From UBA1563 sp041671545 (GTDB taxonomy: Bacteria > Bacteroidota > Ignavibacteria > Ignavibacteriales > Ignavibacteriaceae): 64,000 bases of DNA. The DNA lies in NCBI GenBank assembly GCA_041671545.1, contig JBAZBI010000005.1:124001-188000 (forward strand), in the 5' to 3' direction. Within the stretch, counting starts at the first letter, position 1. Each line of letters opens with the position of its first letter. The notes below the pieces were generated by a model. It was not told where the DNA came from and did no database searches. It saw only the letters and a list, made by a program, of their open reading frames with translations. Position numbers and translations under genes: made by a program. Below, one piece after another: positions 7,760 through 16,197 of this stretch.

Positions 7760-10656
7760 TGAGTACTCACATGTTCCGCAAAATCCTCACATTATTAATT
7801 CTTCTTGTCATTTCTGTTTCTGTATTGCCGCAGAAAAAAGTCGACGTTATTAAAAGCGAAGCCATCCGGCAAATGAAGATCGGAAAATATGGAGAAGCGA
7901 TCGATTTGCTGAACAAAGTGGTTTCTGCCTATCCACAAGAGTGGGAAGGATATAATCTTCGCGGCTTATGTTATGAGAAAAGAGATCAGTTAACAGAAGC
8001 AGTTTTTGATTTCCGTGCCGCAAGAAAAATAGCTCCCAACAATTCCGAAGTAGCAAAAAATTTAGACAGAGCAACAAAAAACTGGTACGATCAACTTAAT
8101 TTAAAGATTGAAGGACATCGTAGAGAAATCGCTATTAATCCGGCAAAACCGATAAATTACTTAGAAATAGGGAAGTGTTACAAACATTTGGGGCAGTGGG
8201 TAACCGCAGAAACCTGGTATGATGAATATCTGAAAAGGGAAGAAGGTTCGGCTGATGAAATCATTCGATACACCGAGATTCTTGCACGGAACGATCATAT
8301 CCAAAAGGGAGAAAAAATCTTAAAAATCTACGTTGCCAGATATCCGGAAGATCACAGATTATGGAGCCGGTATGGTTATTTCACGCTTTGGCTTGGAAAG
8401 AAAAAAATTGCATTGGAAGCTTTTGAAACCGCTCTTTCATTCCGCCCTTATTTTAAAGAAGCGATGGAAGGTTATGATCTGGCAAGAGATAGAGGCTACA
8501 CCTACACATTTTTTGATACCACCTATCGCAAGTGGGAAAAATTAGCAAAGATGAAACCGGAATACGCTATCGATAAATATTATCGAATGCTGAAAAAAAA
8601 TCCAACGGATAGTGAAACACGATTCGCTCTCATAACCGAACTGAATAAAGTCCATAGGTACGAAGAATCCTACCAGCAACTACTTTATTTGCAAACAAAA
8701 CATGGAGAATCTGAGCAGTTTGTTTCTCTATGGGATTCTGTAATAGTTCAGCGGGAAAGATTATTCATTGAACGAAAAGATGAATACTCAATGAAGTTTG
8801 AAAAAAATCCTGCTGATAAAGATGCGGCGATGTTTTTAGCTGATGCTTACGCCAATCTGAACGATTTTGACAGCGCTATAACTACTTTAGAAAGATACAA
8901 AGTTGCTGCCGGTGGAACTCACGATGATGTGACATTTAAGATTGCACAATACGCTGCCTGGAATAAAGATTGGGAGAAAGCAAATACCAATTTAAATGAA
9001 GCCTTAACTAATAATCCGAATAATTTGGATTATCAACTTCTTCGTGCTCAGTTAGATGTTTGGACCCAGAAAAATTTAGATGTTGCCGAAGGATATTTTA
9101 ATAATTATTTAGCTAAAAACCCTAATAGCTTAGAAGCATTACTCGGACTTGGTGCACTCTATCTTCAAAAAAAGGATTTTCCAAAATCTGAGCAATATGC
9201 AAATACCGCATATGGAATTGATTCAACAAGTGACGCTGTTAATCAACTTTTAAGCAGCATTGAATTCAACAAGATGCGTGAAGAACAGGATAAACTTTTT
9301 AGCATACTGAATGACGGTAGGAATTTTTATTATGAAGGGAAATGTTCAGACGCTTTACCGAAATATGATGAGTTCCTATCAAAAACAGAGAACGCAAATA
9401 TTTACCAAAAAGAGTACGCAGATGTTCAAGCCTGCGCTGGGAATTATCCAACATCAATCTCTATTTATGATAAACTTTTAGAAGAGAATTATGATTTTGA
9501 CGTAGCATTTGCAAGGGCAAACGCTTACTACAATGGAAGTGATTCAGCAAAAGCACTTAGTGAATTTATAAAATTATCAGAAGAACAACCTGAAAACTTT
9601 GATCTTAAAGTACTGGTTGGAGACGCTTATTCAAAGAATAGAATGTTCTCTAAAGCCGACGATATTTACACAGCTTTATTAGATTCAACTTCAGACACTT
9701 CGCAAATAGCTATATTAAATCAGAGAATGAGTTGGCTACCTCCTACGGGACTTAAATCCTTTATAACTACGTTCCCAAATTATTTGGGTGTTTCTCCATA
9801 CTTTTTCTTTTACAAGGATAATCAGAGTTTGGACATTAAAACTTATGGAACCCGCATTGAGCTTGGTCTTTTAAGTGGACTCTCAGCCGGTATTACTTTT
9901 CAAAGAACTAACTTTGTATCGCCACTTACAACTGCATATTTGACATCTTACAAATGGAGTTTGTACTATAGAGTCGTAGAGAATGTTTTAGTTGGCGCAG
10001 GTTTTGGAAATTACAACATCAACTACGGATACAGAAGAAAAGGTTCATTAAATGACTTATTAATCCGTGTTGAACAAAAAGATGTTTATACCGTAACGTT
10101 GACCTTTGAAGATACAGATGCATCGTTGGCTATCTTTTCAAACAATTTGATTAGCCGAAACTTTACCGCAAAAGCAACCAAGTTGAACGCTCAGTATGAA
10201 ACAAAGAATCATTTAAAAATGATTTGCTATTATAACTATATTACACTTTCAGACGGAAATAAGGGAAACGATCTTCAATTACGTCTTGGTAAAAGATTTT
10301 ATGATAGAATTTATTTCGGATATGAATATTACTATGCGCAGTATAAGTTTATTCCCAACACTACAATCAACGGAGTGGCAACCACACTTTACTATGCACC
10401 GCAAAATTTTGAGTCACACAGTCTTTGGGCCGAAGCGGCTGTGGAAAACACCGACGAATTAAAAATCGAAGTTGGGGGGAAGATCGGGTACATTCCTTTA
10501 GGTGATTCGATGGTAAGAGAGTTCTATCTTTCCGGCACTTATCATCCAATACGGCAATTACAAGTTAACGGAAGAGTTGGATTTGGAAGTACTTTTAGAT
10601 ACGATTACAGTTATAATTCGGTTTCTGCATCCCTTTCAGCCTTCTGGAGTTTCTAA
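7759..10656 (+). CDS. TPR-repeat outer-membrane beta-barrel protein (YaiO / PgaA-like exporter)
   Basis: 965 aa; the ATG at 7759 overlaps the upstream TAA, and a second ATG at 7771 better fits a compact signal peptide (MFRKILTLLILLVISVSVLPQ). Residues ~25-660 are many tetratricopeptide repeats (for example GEAIDLLNKVVSAYPQEWEGYNLRG and KKKIALEAFETALSFRPYFKEAMEGY). The last ~285 residues alternate hydrophobic and polar residues with many aromatics and end in phenylalanine (SLSAFWSF), as expected of an outer-membrane barrel of the YaiO family. TPR plus C-terminal barrel is the architecture of PgaA, PelB and BcsC, the outer-membrane exporters of synthase-dependent polysaccharides. A glycosyltransferase follows, which supports an export role. 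No direct proof of the substrate. Confidence 0.82.
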   Translation: MSTHMFRKILTLLILLVISVSVLPQKKVDVIKSEAIRQMKIGKYGEAIDLLNKVVSAYPQEWEGYNLRGLCYEKRDQLTEAVFDFRAARKIAPNNSEVAKNLDRATKNWYDQLNLKIEGHRREIAINPAKPINYLEIGKCYKHLGQWVTAETWYDEYLKREEGSADEIIRYTEILARNDHIQKGEKILKIYVARYPEDHRLWSRYGYFTLWLGKKKIALEAFETALSFRPYFKEAMEGYDLARDRGYTYTFFDTTYRKWEKLAKMKPEYAIDKYYRMLKKNPTDSETRFALITELNKVHRYEESYQQLLYLQTKHGESEQFVSLWDSVIVQRERLFIERKDEYSMKFEKNPADKDAAMFLADAYANLNDFDSAITTLERYKVAAGGTHDDVTFKIAQYAAWNKDWEKANTNLNEALTNNPNNLDYQLLRAQLDVWTQKNLDVAEGYFNNYLAKNPNSLEALLGLGALYLQKKDFPKSEQYANTAYGIDSTSDAVNQLLSSIEFNKMREEQDKLFSILNDGRNFYYEGKCSDALPKYDEFLSKTENANIYQKEYADVQACAGNYPTSISIYDKLLEENYDFDVAFARANAYYNGSDSAKALSEFIKLSEEQPENFDLKVLVGDAYSKNRMFSKADDIYTALLDSTSDTSQIAILNQRMSWLPPTGLKSFITTFPNYLGVSPYFFFYKDNQSLDIKTYGTRIELGLLSGLSAGITFQRTNFVSPLTTAYLTSYKWSLYYRVVENVLVGAGFGNYNINYGYRRKGSLNDLLIRVEQKDVYTVTLTFEDTDASLAIFSNNLISRNFTAKATKLNAQYETKNHLKMICYYNYITLSDGNKGNDLQLRLGKRFYDRIYFGYEYYYAQYKFIPNTTINGVATTLYYAPQNFESHSLWAEAAVENTDELKIEVGGKIGYIPLGDSMVREFYLSGTYHPIRQLQVNGRVGFGSTFRYDYSYNSVSASLSAFWSF

Positions 10657-10684
10657 AAGCTGTTAGATTATGAGACAGCTTTTT
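10655..10684 (+). terminator. Hairpin terminator after the TPR-barrel gene
   Basis: A nine-base perfect stem (AAAAGCTGT / ACAGCTTTT) with an 11-base loop overlaps the stop codon and runs into TTTT. It may attenuate transcription between the ATPase-barrel pair and the glycosyltransferase genes. Confidence 0.6.
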
Positions 10685-10803
10685 GAAATTATCCTAATTT
10701 GAAACACATCCTCTACACAAAATCTTCATTTTCATTCTAAAAATAGTCTCCTTCTTGTGGCATAAGAGTTGGTCAACTTCTTTACACATAAATAATTACA
10801 GAA

Positions 10804-12213
10804 ATGAATTTAAAACAAAATATAAGAAAGACGTCAATAACTCTAACAAATACTCAGACTTCCAAAGCGGTGAAGGCTGATAGAGGAAAGTTGTTAAAGA
10901 AAAGGATTTTAACTACGGGATTTTATTCGCTCGGATTGATGATCGTTATTTACCTTACACTTCCTTATACCATTTTGTCATTCGGCTCACTCCTTGAATA
11001 TTCAACGTTAGTTTCACTTTTCATTTTTCTAATCGTTCTTCTTTTCAGATATTTTTCAATTTTGGTGATGGCTTATCTTTATATAAACAATTACACATTT
11101 AACCGGAAAGAAGGATTTTATCCCTTTGTCTCGATCATTGTTCCGGTTTATAATGAAGGAAAAGTTATTGAACAATCAGTACGTTCTTTATTGAATCTGG
11201 ACTATTCCAACTACGAAATTATTGTTGTAAATGACGGTTCAACTGACAACACCTACGATGTTGCGAAACAAATGGTCGGATACAAAAGAGGGAAGTATGG
11301 AGACGTAAAAGTTTCTGTTATAAATAAACCGAATGGCGGTAAAGCTAAAGCATTAAATGCCGGGATAAGTTTTTCAAAAGCAGAAATAGTGTTATGCATG
11401 GATGGTGATTCTCAATTATCTGAAGATTGTATTAGAACTGCTGTTAGACACTTTGTTGATCCTTCAATTGGTGCTGTTGCCGGAAATGTAAAAGTTCAGA
11501 ACAGAAGAAAATTTTTCACGGACCTTCAAGCGCTTGAGTATATCGAAGGTTTGAATATGGCTCGCGCTGCACAGAGTTTTATGCGTTTGGTAAACATTAT
11601 TCCGGGCCCAATCGGCTTATTCAGAAGAAAAGCAATTGAAGATGCAGGTTACTATTCGAGCGATACTTTTGCAGAAGATGCTGATCTTACATTAAAGTTA
11701 CTTGCGCACGGCTGGAAGATTTTTTACGAACCGCGTTCAATTTCATATACCGAAGCTCCTGAAAAACTTCACGAACTTTTAAAACAACGTTATAGATGGA
11801 CTCGCGGAATTCTTCAAGCTATAAGAAAACACAAAAAATTATTAATTAATCCGACAATTAATTTTGGAGATACATTTATTCTTTGGACAATGGTTTACGA
11901 AGCGTTAATTTGGCCTGCAATGAATATTTTTTCTAATCTCTTTTTCATTTTTGCAGCTTTGTTTTATGGCTTTTCAAGTTTGATCTTTTTCTGGTGGGCT
12001 GGATTGGCATTATTAGATATGTCCACCGCTCTTTATTGCATCGCTGTTGAAAAAGAAGAAATTAGATTGATTCCGTACGCTATTGTTTATCGTATGTTTT
12101 TCGTTTTAACAATTGATATCTGTAAGGCAATGTCCACTGTAGAAGAATTTTTAGGATTCGAGATGCAGTGGGGAAAGCTTGAGCGAATCGGTCTAAAACC
12201 GATAGCTGAATAA
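10804..12213 (+). CDS. Membrane family 2 glycosyltransferase (polysaccharide synthase)
   Basis: 469 aa. Two N-terminal membrane segments (about residues 40-95), a GT2 catalytic domain, and two or three C-terminal membrane segments (about 360-440). Catalytic signatures are complete: VVNDGSTDN (UDP binding), MDGDSQ (DxD), FAEDADLTLKL (general base) and QRYRWTRG (QxxRW, about 328-332). This matches processive synthases such as PgaC/IcaA, HasA and BcsA, which polymerise a sugar and move the chain across the inner membrane. No PilZ domain is attached, so direct cyclic-di-GMP control is not evident. Spaced 147 bases from the barrel gene and 23 from the small protein downstream. The sugar cannot be told from sequence. 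Confidence 0.88.
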   Translation: MNLKQNIRKTSITLTNTQTSKAVKADRGKLLKKRILTTGFYSLGLMIVIYLTLPYTILSFGSLLEYSTLVSLFIFLIVLLFRYFSILVMAYLYINNYTFNRKEGFYPFVSIIVPVYNEGKVIEQSVRSLLNLDYSNYEIIVVNDGSTDNTYDVAKQMVGYKRGKYGDVKVSVINKPNGGKAKALNAGISFSKAEIVLCMDGDSQLSEDCIRTAVRHFVDPSIGAVAGNVKVQNRRKFFTDLQALEYIEGLNMARAAQSFMRLVNIIPGPIGLFRRKAIEDAGYYSSDTFAEDADLTLKLLAHGWKIFYEPRSISYTEAPEKLHELLKQRYRWTRGILQAIRKHKKLLINPTINFGDTFILWTMVYEALIWPAMNIFSNLFFIFAALFYGFSSLIFFWWAGLALLDMSTALYCIAVEKEEIRLIPYAIVYRMFFVLTIDICKAMSTVEEFLGFEMQWGKLERIGLKPIAE

Positions 12214-12236
12214 ATTTTATATACAAAGGTGAAATC

Positions 12237-12722
12237 ATGGAACTAATTCCTATTTTAGCAACAATCATTCTCATGGCAACAATCAGCACTTTTATTCTTG
12301 CTATTGGCGCTTACATCCTCTATAAAGTTAGAGAGAAACAAGGTCAGCAAGTTGAAGTTCAGCAACCGGCTACACTTCAAGCAGAATTGCTTACTCCTGA
12401 ATTGATTGCAGAACAATTGCAAGGTCAGGAACATCAGAAAGCTCCGGGACAAATTATGTTTGAACCTGTGAGAATGCCTTCACAACCGCCAAGTTACAAA
12501 CCGCAATCTGAGCCGATATTTGTACAACAACGCGCTCAGGCTGGTCCGCAACCGGTTCAGGCGAGGTACAATCAGCCTCAGCAGCAAGGTGGCCAGCCAC
12601 AACGTGTGCAACAAGGTCCACCTGCACAAACAAGTGATCAAAAATTCGTGAAATATACTTCAGATGGTTATGCTTCTCCAAAAGAAACCGTAAAGAGTCA
12701 GGGAGCAGTTAAGTGGAGGTAA
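12237..12722 (+). CDS. Small single-pass membrane protein with Q/P-rich cytoplasmic tail
   Basis: 161 aa, not recognised as a named family. Begins MELIPILATIILMATISTF, one membrane helix (about residues 4-30), then YKVREK and a ~125-residue tail very rich in Gln and Pro (for example QVEVQQPATLQAE, QPQQQGGQPQRVQQG). Its start is strikingly like that of an unlinked 143-aa protein at 56039-56470 (MELLPIIQLTVVIFATVVLF ... YKAKEK). It sits between the synthase and the deacetylase-like gene, in the position where PgaD-type accessory subunits occur, and its stop overlaps the next start. A role as synthase partner or scaffold is inference. Confidence 0.75.
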   Translation: MELIPILATIILMATISTFILAIGAYILYKVREKQGQQVEVQQPATLQAELLTPELIAEQLQGQEHQKAPGQIMFEPVRMPSQPPSYKPQSEPIFVQQRAQAGPQPVQARYNQPQQQGGQPQRVQQGPPAQTSDQKFVKYTSDGYASPKETVKSQGAVKWR

Positions 12723-14611
12723 CAAAAAATAAAGGGTTTACCGTAAACTCTTTAATTGTTTTCTCTCTCGGCACGCTGTTTATGCTTGCCTCTATTGTTG
12801 TTTATTTGCTCATTTTAAAAGGTGTCATGGGAAGATTCAGTTACAAAGAAGCATACACCGATGTGGATGCGATAAAGAAAGTTATGTCCGGGGAAGGTTC
12901 AAATATTGCAATTCTTTACTCACAATACACTGAAAATATGCTTCCTCCCGGAAGCACCTGGTTAAACGACAACATCACCACATGGAAAAAATTCTTAAAT
13001 AATTATAAGTACAACTATGATATTATAAAAGATTCAGACATTGAAAAAGGGAAACATTTTAAATATAAGATTTTAATTCTTCCCGGTTCTAAATCATTAA
13101 GTGATGAAGAAATTATTAACATTAAAAAATTTATAGATAGAGGTGGATCAGTATTTGTAACAAGCGGGATAGCTTCATTTTCCGCTGATGGAAAATGGAG
13201 AGGCTGGGAATTTTTTAATGAGGTTTTTGGAATGAAATTCATTCGAGAAGTCGAACGGGATGAAGTTACAAAAATTCATACGTTGAGAGGCAACCTGCCG
13301 ATTACTGCTAATATTCCCACAGGATATCCTTTAAAAGTTGCAACGTGGGATCGCCCAATTGCAGTTGAAGTTCTCGAACCTCGATCAACTCAAGTTAGTT
13401 TTTGGTATAACTACCGGTTGCAGGATGGATTAGTTCGCGAAGAAGTTAAGAAAAGCGGGGGAATTTCTTACGGATCGTATGGACAGGGGCGTTTTGTTTG
13501 GATGGGATTTGAGATCAATTCTGTAATTGGTATTCAAGAAGATTATATTTATTTCGATAGACTTTTTCATAATGCGCTCAGCTGGCTGCAGTATAAACCA
13601 CTTGCGTATGTAAAGGATTGGCCTGAAAATTATAAAGCTGCTGCAATGCTTACGGTTATGGTGGGAGATCAGCCTCAAAACGTTAGAAATATTTTACCAA
13701 TTCTAAAGGAAGAAGGGATTAAAGCAACTTTCTTTGTAGATCCTTCTAAAGTTTCTAACTACAAAGATTTAGTTAAGACAATCGCGTCATATGGAGATAT
13801 TGGGGCGATAGTCGACATCGGGTATATGGCGGCAATTGACGATACGACAAATAAATTGGATGATTACAATACTCAAATTAAAAAAGTCAAAGATGCAAGT
13901 TCCAAAATCGAAGTAGTCAACGGTGTGCATGCTGAAGGACTACTTCCTTATTATGGACTTTTTGATGATAATAGTTTACGTGCAATAGCCGAAACAAAAT
14001 ATAAATATGTAGTAACAGATTCTTTAACCGACCGCTCGGTTCCAAAAGCAATTATCAAAGGAGATAACACAGTTATTTCCATCACTAAAACAGCCCGTGA
14101 TGATTATGAAGTTATTCGCGATTTCGGTTTATCACAGTCTGAATTTCAACTATATACTTATAAGGAAGACGTAGATAGAGTTTTGTTTGAAGGAGGATTA
14201 TATGTATTCAAAGTGCATACTGAGTTTCAGTGTCAACCGCAGAATCTTACTGTTTTAAAGGATTTGATCAAATATATCAAATCGAAAGATATGTGGATTG
14301 CTTCCGGGAATGATATCTACAACTGGTGGATCAAGAAAAACAAAGTTGAAATGCGAGTTGAACCGCGCGGTGAATCGCGGGTAACGGTCTCTATAAGTAA
14401 TCCGGGAAATGAGTTATTAAAAGAAATTATGCTTGAAGTTGATCTACAAATGAGCGTAACGAATATCGCAATTTCTTCAGAAATTATCGGAACGCTGCAA
14501 CCGGAATATTCTTTCAATCCTGCCACCCATATGTTATATCTTAAAATAAAGGAATTCAAACCGGGCGAAACCAGGATTTATTACATTGACTACGATAAAC
14601 CAAAAGTATAG
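12713..14611 (+). CDS. Membrane-anchored GATase1-like plus pseudo polysaccharide-deacetylase protein
   Basis: 632 aa. The GTG at 12713 is the likely start: the membrane segment begins soon after (VNSLIVFSLGTLFMLASIVV) and the gene overlaps its neighbour by ten bases. Residues ~55-285 look like a class I glutamine-amidotransferase-like fold (ILPGSKSLSDEEI, FIDRGGSVFVTSGIASF). Residues ~300-530 resemble a NodB-type deacetylase (AAAMLTVMVGDQPQNVRNILPILKEEGIKATFF) but lack the metal motifs: the Asp-Asp of TFDDG is replaced by VMVGDQP, and the His-rich second motif by DIGAIVDIGYM. The C-terminal ~90 residues are Ig/beta-sandwich-like. It is therefore probably a polysaccharide-binding or structural relative of PgaB/PelA; a changed catalytic site cannot be excluded. 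Confidence 0.75.
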   Translation: MEVTKNKGFTVNSLIVFSLGTLFMLASIVVYLLILKGVMGRFSYKEAYTDVDAIKKVMSGEGSNIAILYSQYTENMLPPGSTWLNDNITTWKKFLNNYKYNYDIIKDSDIEKGKHFKYKILILPGSKSLSDEEIINIKKFIDRGGSVFVTSGIASFSADGKWRGWEFFNEVFGMKFIREVERDEVTKIHTLRGNLPITANIPTGYPLKVATWDRPIAVEVLEPRSTQVSFWYNYRLQDGLVREEVKKSGGISYGSYGQGRFVWMGFEINSVIGIQEDYIYFDRLFHNALSWLQYKPLAYVKDWPENYKAAAMLTVMVGDQPQNVRNILPILKEEGIKATFFVDPSKVSNYKDLVKTIASYGDIGAIVDIGYMAAIDDTTNKLDDYNTQIKKVKDASSKIEVVNGVHAEGLLPYYGLFDDNSLRAIAETKYKYVVTDSLTDRSVPKAIIKGDNTVISITKTARDDYEVIRDFGLSQSEFQLYTYKEDVDRVLFEGGLYVFKVHTEFQCQPQNLTVLKDLIKYIKSKDMWIASGNDIYNWWIKKNKVEMRVEPRGESRVTVSISNPGNELLKEIMLEVDLQMSVTNIAISSEIIGTLQPEYSFNPATHMLYLKIKEFKPGETRIYYIDYDKPKV

Positions 14612-14625
14612 TCAGGAAGTTTGTC

Positions 14626-16179
14626 ATGAAAAAATTTTTATTTATCGTTTTAACCGGTGTACTTTTTTATTATGGTTGTGTTGATGCAGTAAATTCTCCA
14701 ACCACCACTATAGGCGGAAATACAACCGGTGATACACAAAATCCGACAATTACGCTAACTTATCCAGTAACAAATGATACGGTGCAACTCGGAACAAATG
14801 AATTTCTTTTCACTGCGAAAGATGACATTGCAGTTCGAGCAGTTGAACTTTGGGTTGACAGTGTTTATAAAGCTGTTGTTAATTATGATGGAACTATCGC
14901 AAGTCCTACAATACAATGGTCGATTGACTCATCGTATTTGGGGAAAACGATAAAATATTTCTTACGGGTTTATGATACTAGCGGAAAATCTACAGATAGT
15001 CCGACACAATCAAATATTTTTGTTACTAATGTTATCGTTCCCCCAAAAGCCCCGACAGATTTAGTTCTACAGAAATTATCAGCAACGATTGTAAATCTTT
15101 CATGGAAACATGATTATTTAAATGTAGACGGTTTTAGAATTTACCGCAAGACCGAAGCAATTGGGGTCTATTCAATCATTAAAGAAGTAGGTCCAAAAAG
15201 TTTTAACACGAATGATGAATCGGTTGATCCGTTATCTGTGTATTTTTATAAAGTAGTTGCATTTAATTCGAGGGGAGAGTCTGTTTCATCTAATGTTGTT
15301 TCCAATACAAGCAGCGGCTCTGGCGGAACGATCAATGCTCCAACAAATCTCTCTGCTGTCGCATATGGTTCAAGAAAGATTATTTTAAATTGGCAAGACA
15401 ATTCGGATAATGAAAACTATTTCAAAATTGAACGGAAAACAATTTACTCTAATTATGAGCAAATTGGAGTCCTCCCGTTTAACATCACTACCTTTAAAGA
15501 TTCCGGTTACGGACTTGTTCCAAGCACAGACTACATCTACCGCATTAAAGCTGTGTCCAATGATGATTCAGTGACGTCAGCTGAAGTAAGTGCAAAAACC
15601 TTAGGTTATGATCTTCTGGTTCCTCAAAATCTTAGAACAATAAATCTTAACTCAAAAACTATACGATTAGTTTGGGTAGACAACAACTCCAATGAGACTC
15701 AGACTTTAATTGAAAGAAGATCAGCATCCTCATTAACTTATTCCATCATTGGTTCTGCTCCAGCTGAAGCAACTCAATTTGATGATACGGATCTAATATT
15801 TGGACTTACATATTATTACAGAATCCGGGTTACCGATAACATTAATTTTTCAGGTTATACTAATGAAGTGTCAGCCAGTGTGCAATCTGCTTTAATTAAT
15901 GCTCCATCGAACCTTCAATCATATTATGGTGCAAACAACACAATCAATCTAACATGGCGAGATAATTCAAATAACGAGATCAATTTTAGTGTTGAAAGAG
16001 CAAGTGATGCAGCATTCTCAAATTTTATTGAAATTGCTGTAACCGACAAGGATATTGCAGAATATGTTGATCCTTCTACTGTTGGAGGCCAAACCTACGC
16101 TTACAGAATTCGTGCAACCGATGGGGTTGTTTATTCAGGATATTCAAATGTGATAACAATAAAAAATCCTTCAAAGTAA
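14626..16179 (+). CDS. Fibronectin type III repeat lipoprotein
   Basis: 517 aa. The N-terminal signal ends at YYGC, a lipobox-like Cys, so the protein is probably lipid-anchored. Residues ~40-135 are an Ig-like domain (DTVQLGTNEFLFTAKDD, AVELWVDS). Four fibronectin type III domains follow (starting near PTDLVLQKL, PTNLSAVAYG, PQNLRTINL and PSNLQSYYG), each with a WxDNS(N)NE-type strand (LNWQDNSDNE, LVWVDNNSNE, LTWRDNSNNE). FnIII modules bind glycans or act as spacers in surface proteins. The gene is 14 bases after the deacetylase-like gene, so it probably belongs to the same transcript. No catalytic domain is visible. Confidence 0.82.
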   Translation: MKKFLFIVLTGVLFYYGCVDAVNSPTTTIGGNTTGDTQNPTITLTYPVTNDTVQLGTNEFLFTAKDDIAVRAVELWVDSVYKAVVNYDGTIASPTIQWSIDSSYLGKTIKYFLRVYDTSGKSTDSPTQSNIFVTNVIVPPKAPTDLVLQKLSATIVNLSWKHDYLNVDGFRIYRKTEAIGVYSIIKEVGPKSFNTNDESVDPLSVYFYKVVAFNSRGESVSSNVVSNTSSGSGGTINAPTNLSAVAYGSRKIILNWQDNSDNENYFKIERKTIYSNYEQIGVLPFNITTFKDSGYGLVPSTDYIYRIKAVSNDDSVTSAEVSAKTLGYDLLVPQNLRTINLNSKTIRLVWVDNNSNETQTLIERRSASSLTYSIIGSAPAEATQFDDTDLIFGLTYYYRIRVTDNINFSGYTNEVSASVQSALINAPSNLQSYYGANNTINLTWRDNSNNEINFSVERASDAAFSNFIEIAVTDKDIAEYVDPSTVGGQTYAYRIRATDGVVYSGYSNVITIKNPSK

Positions 16180-16197
16180 AATAATTTAAAAAATATA

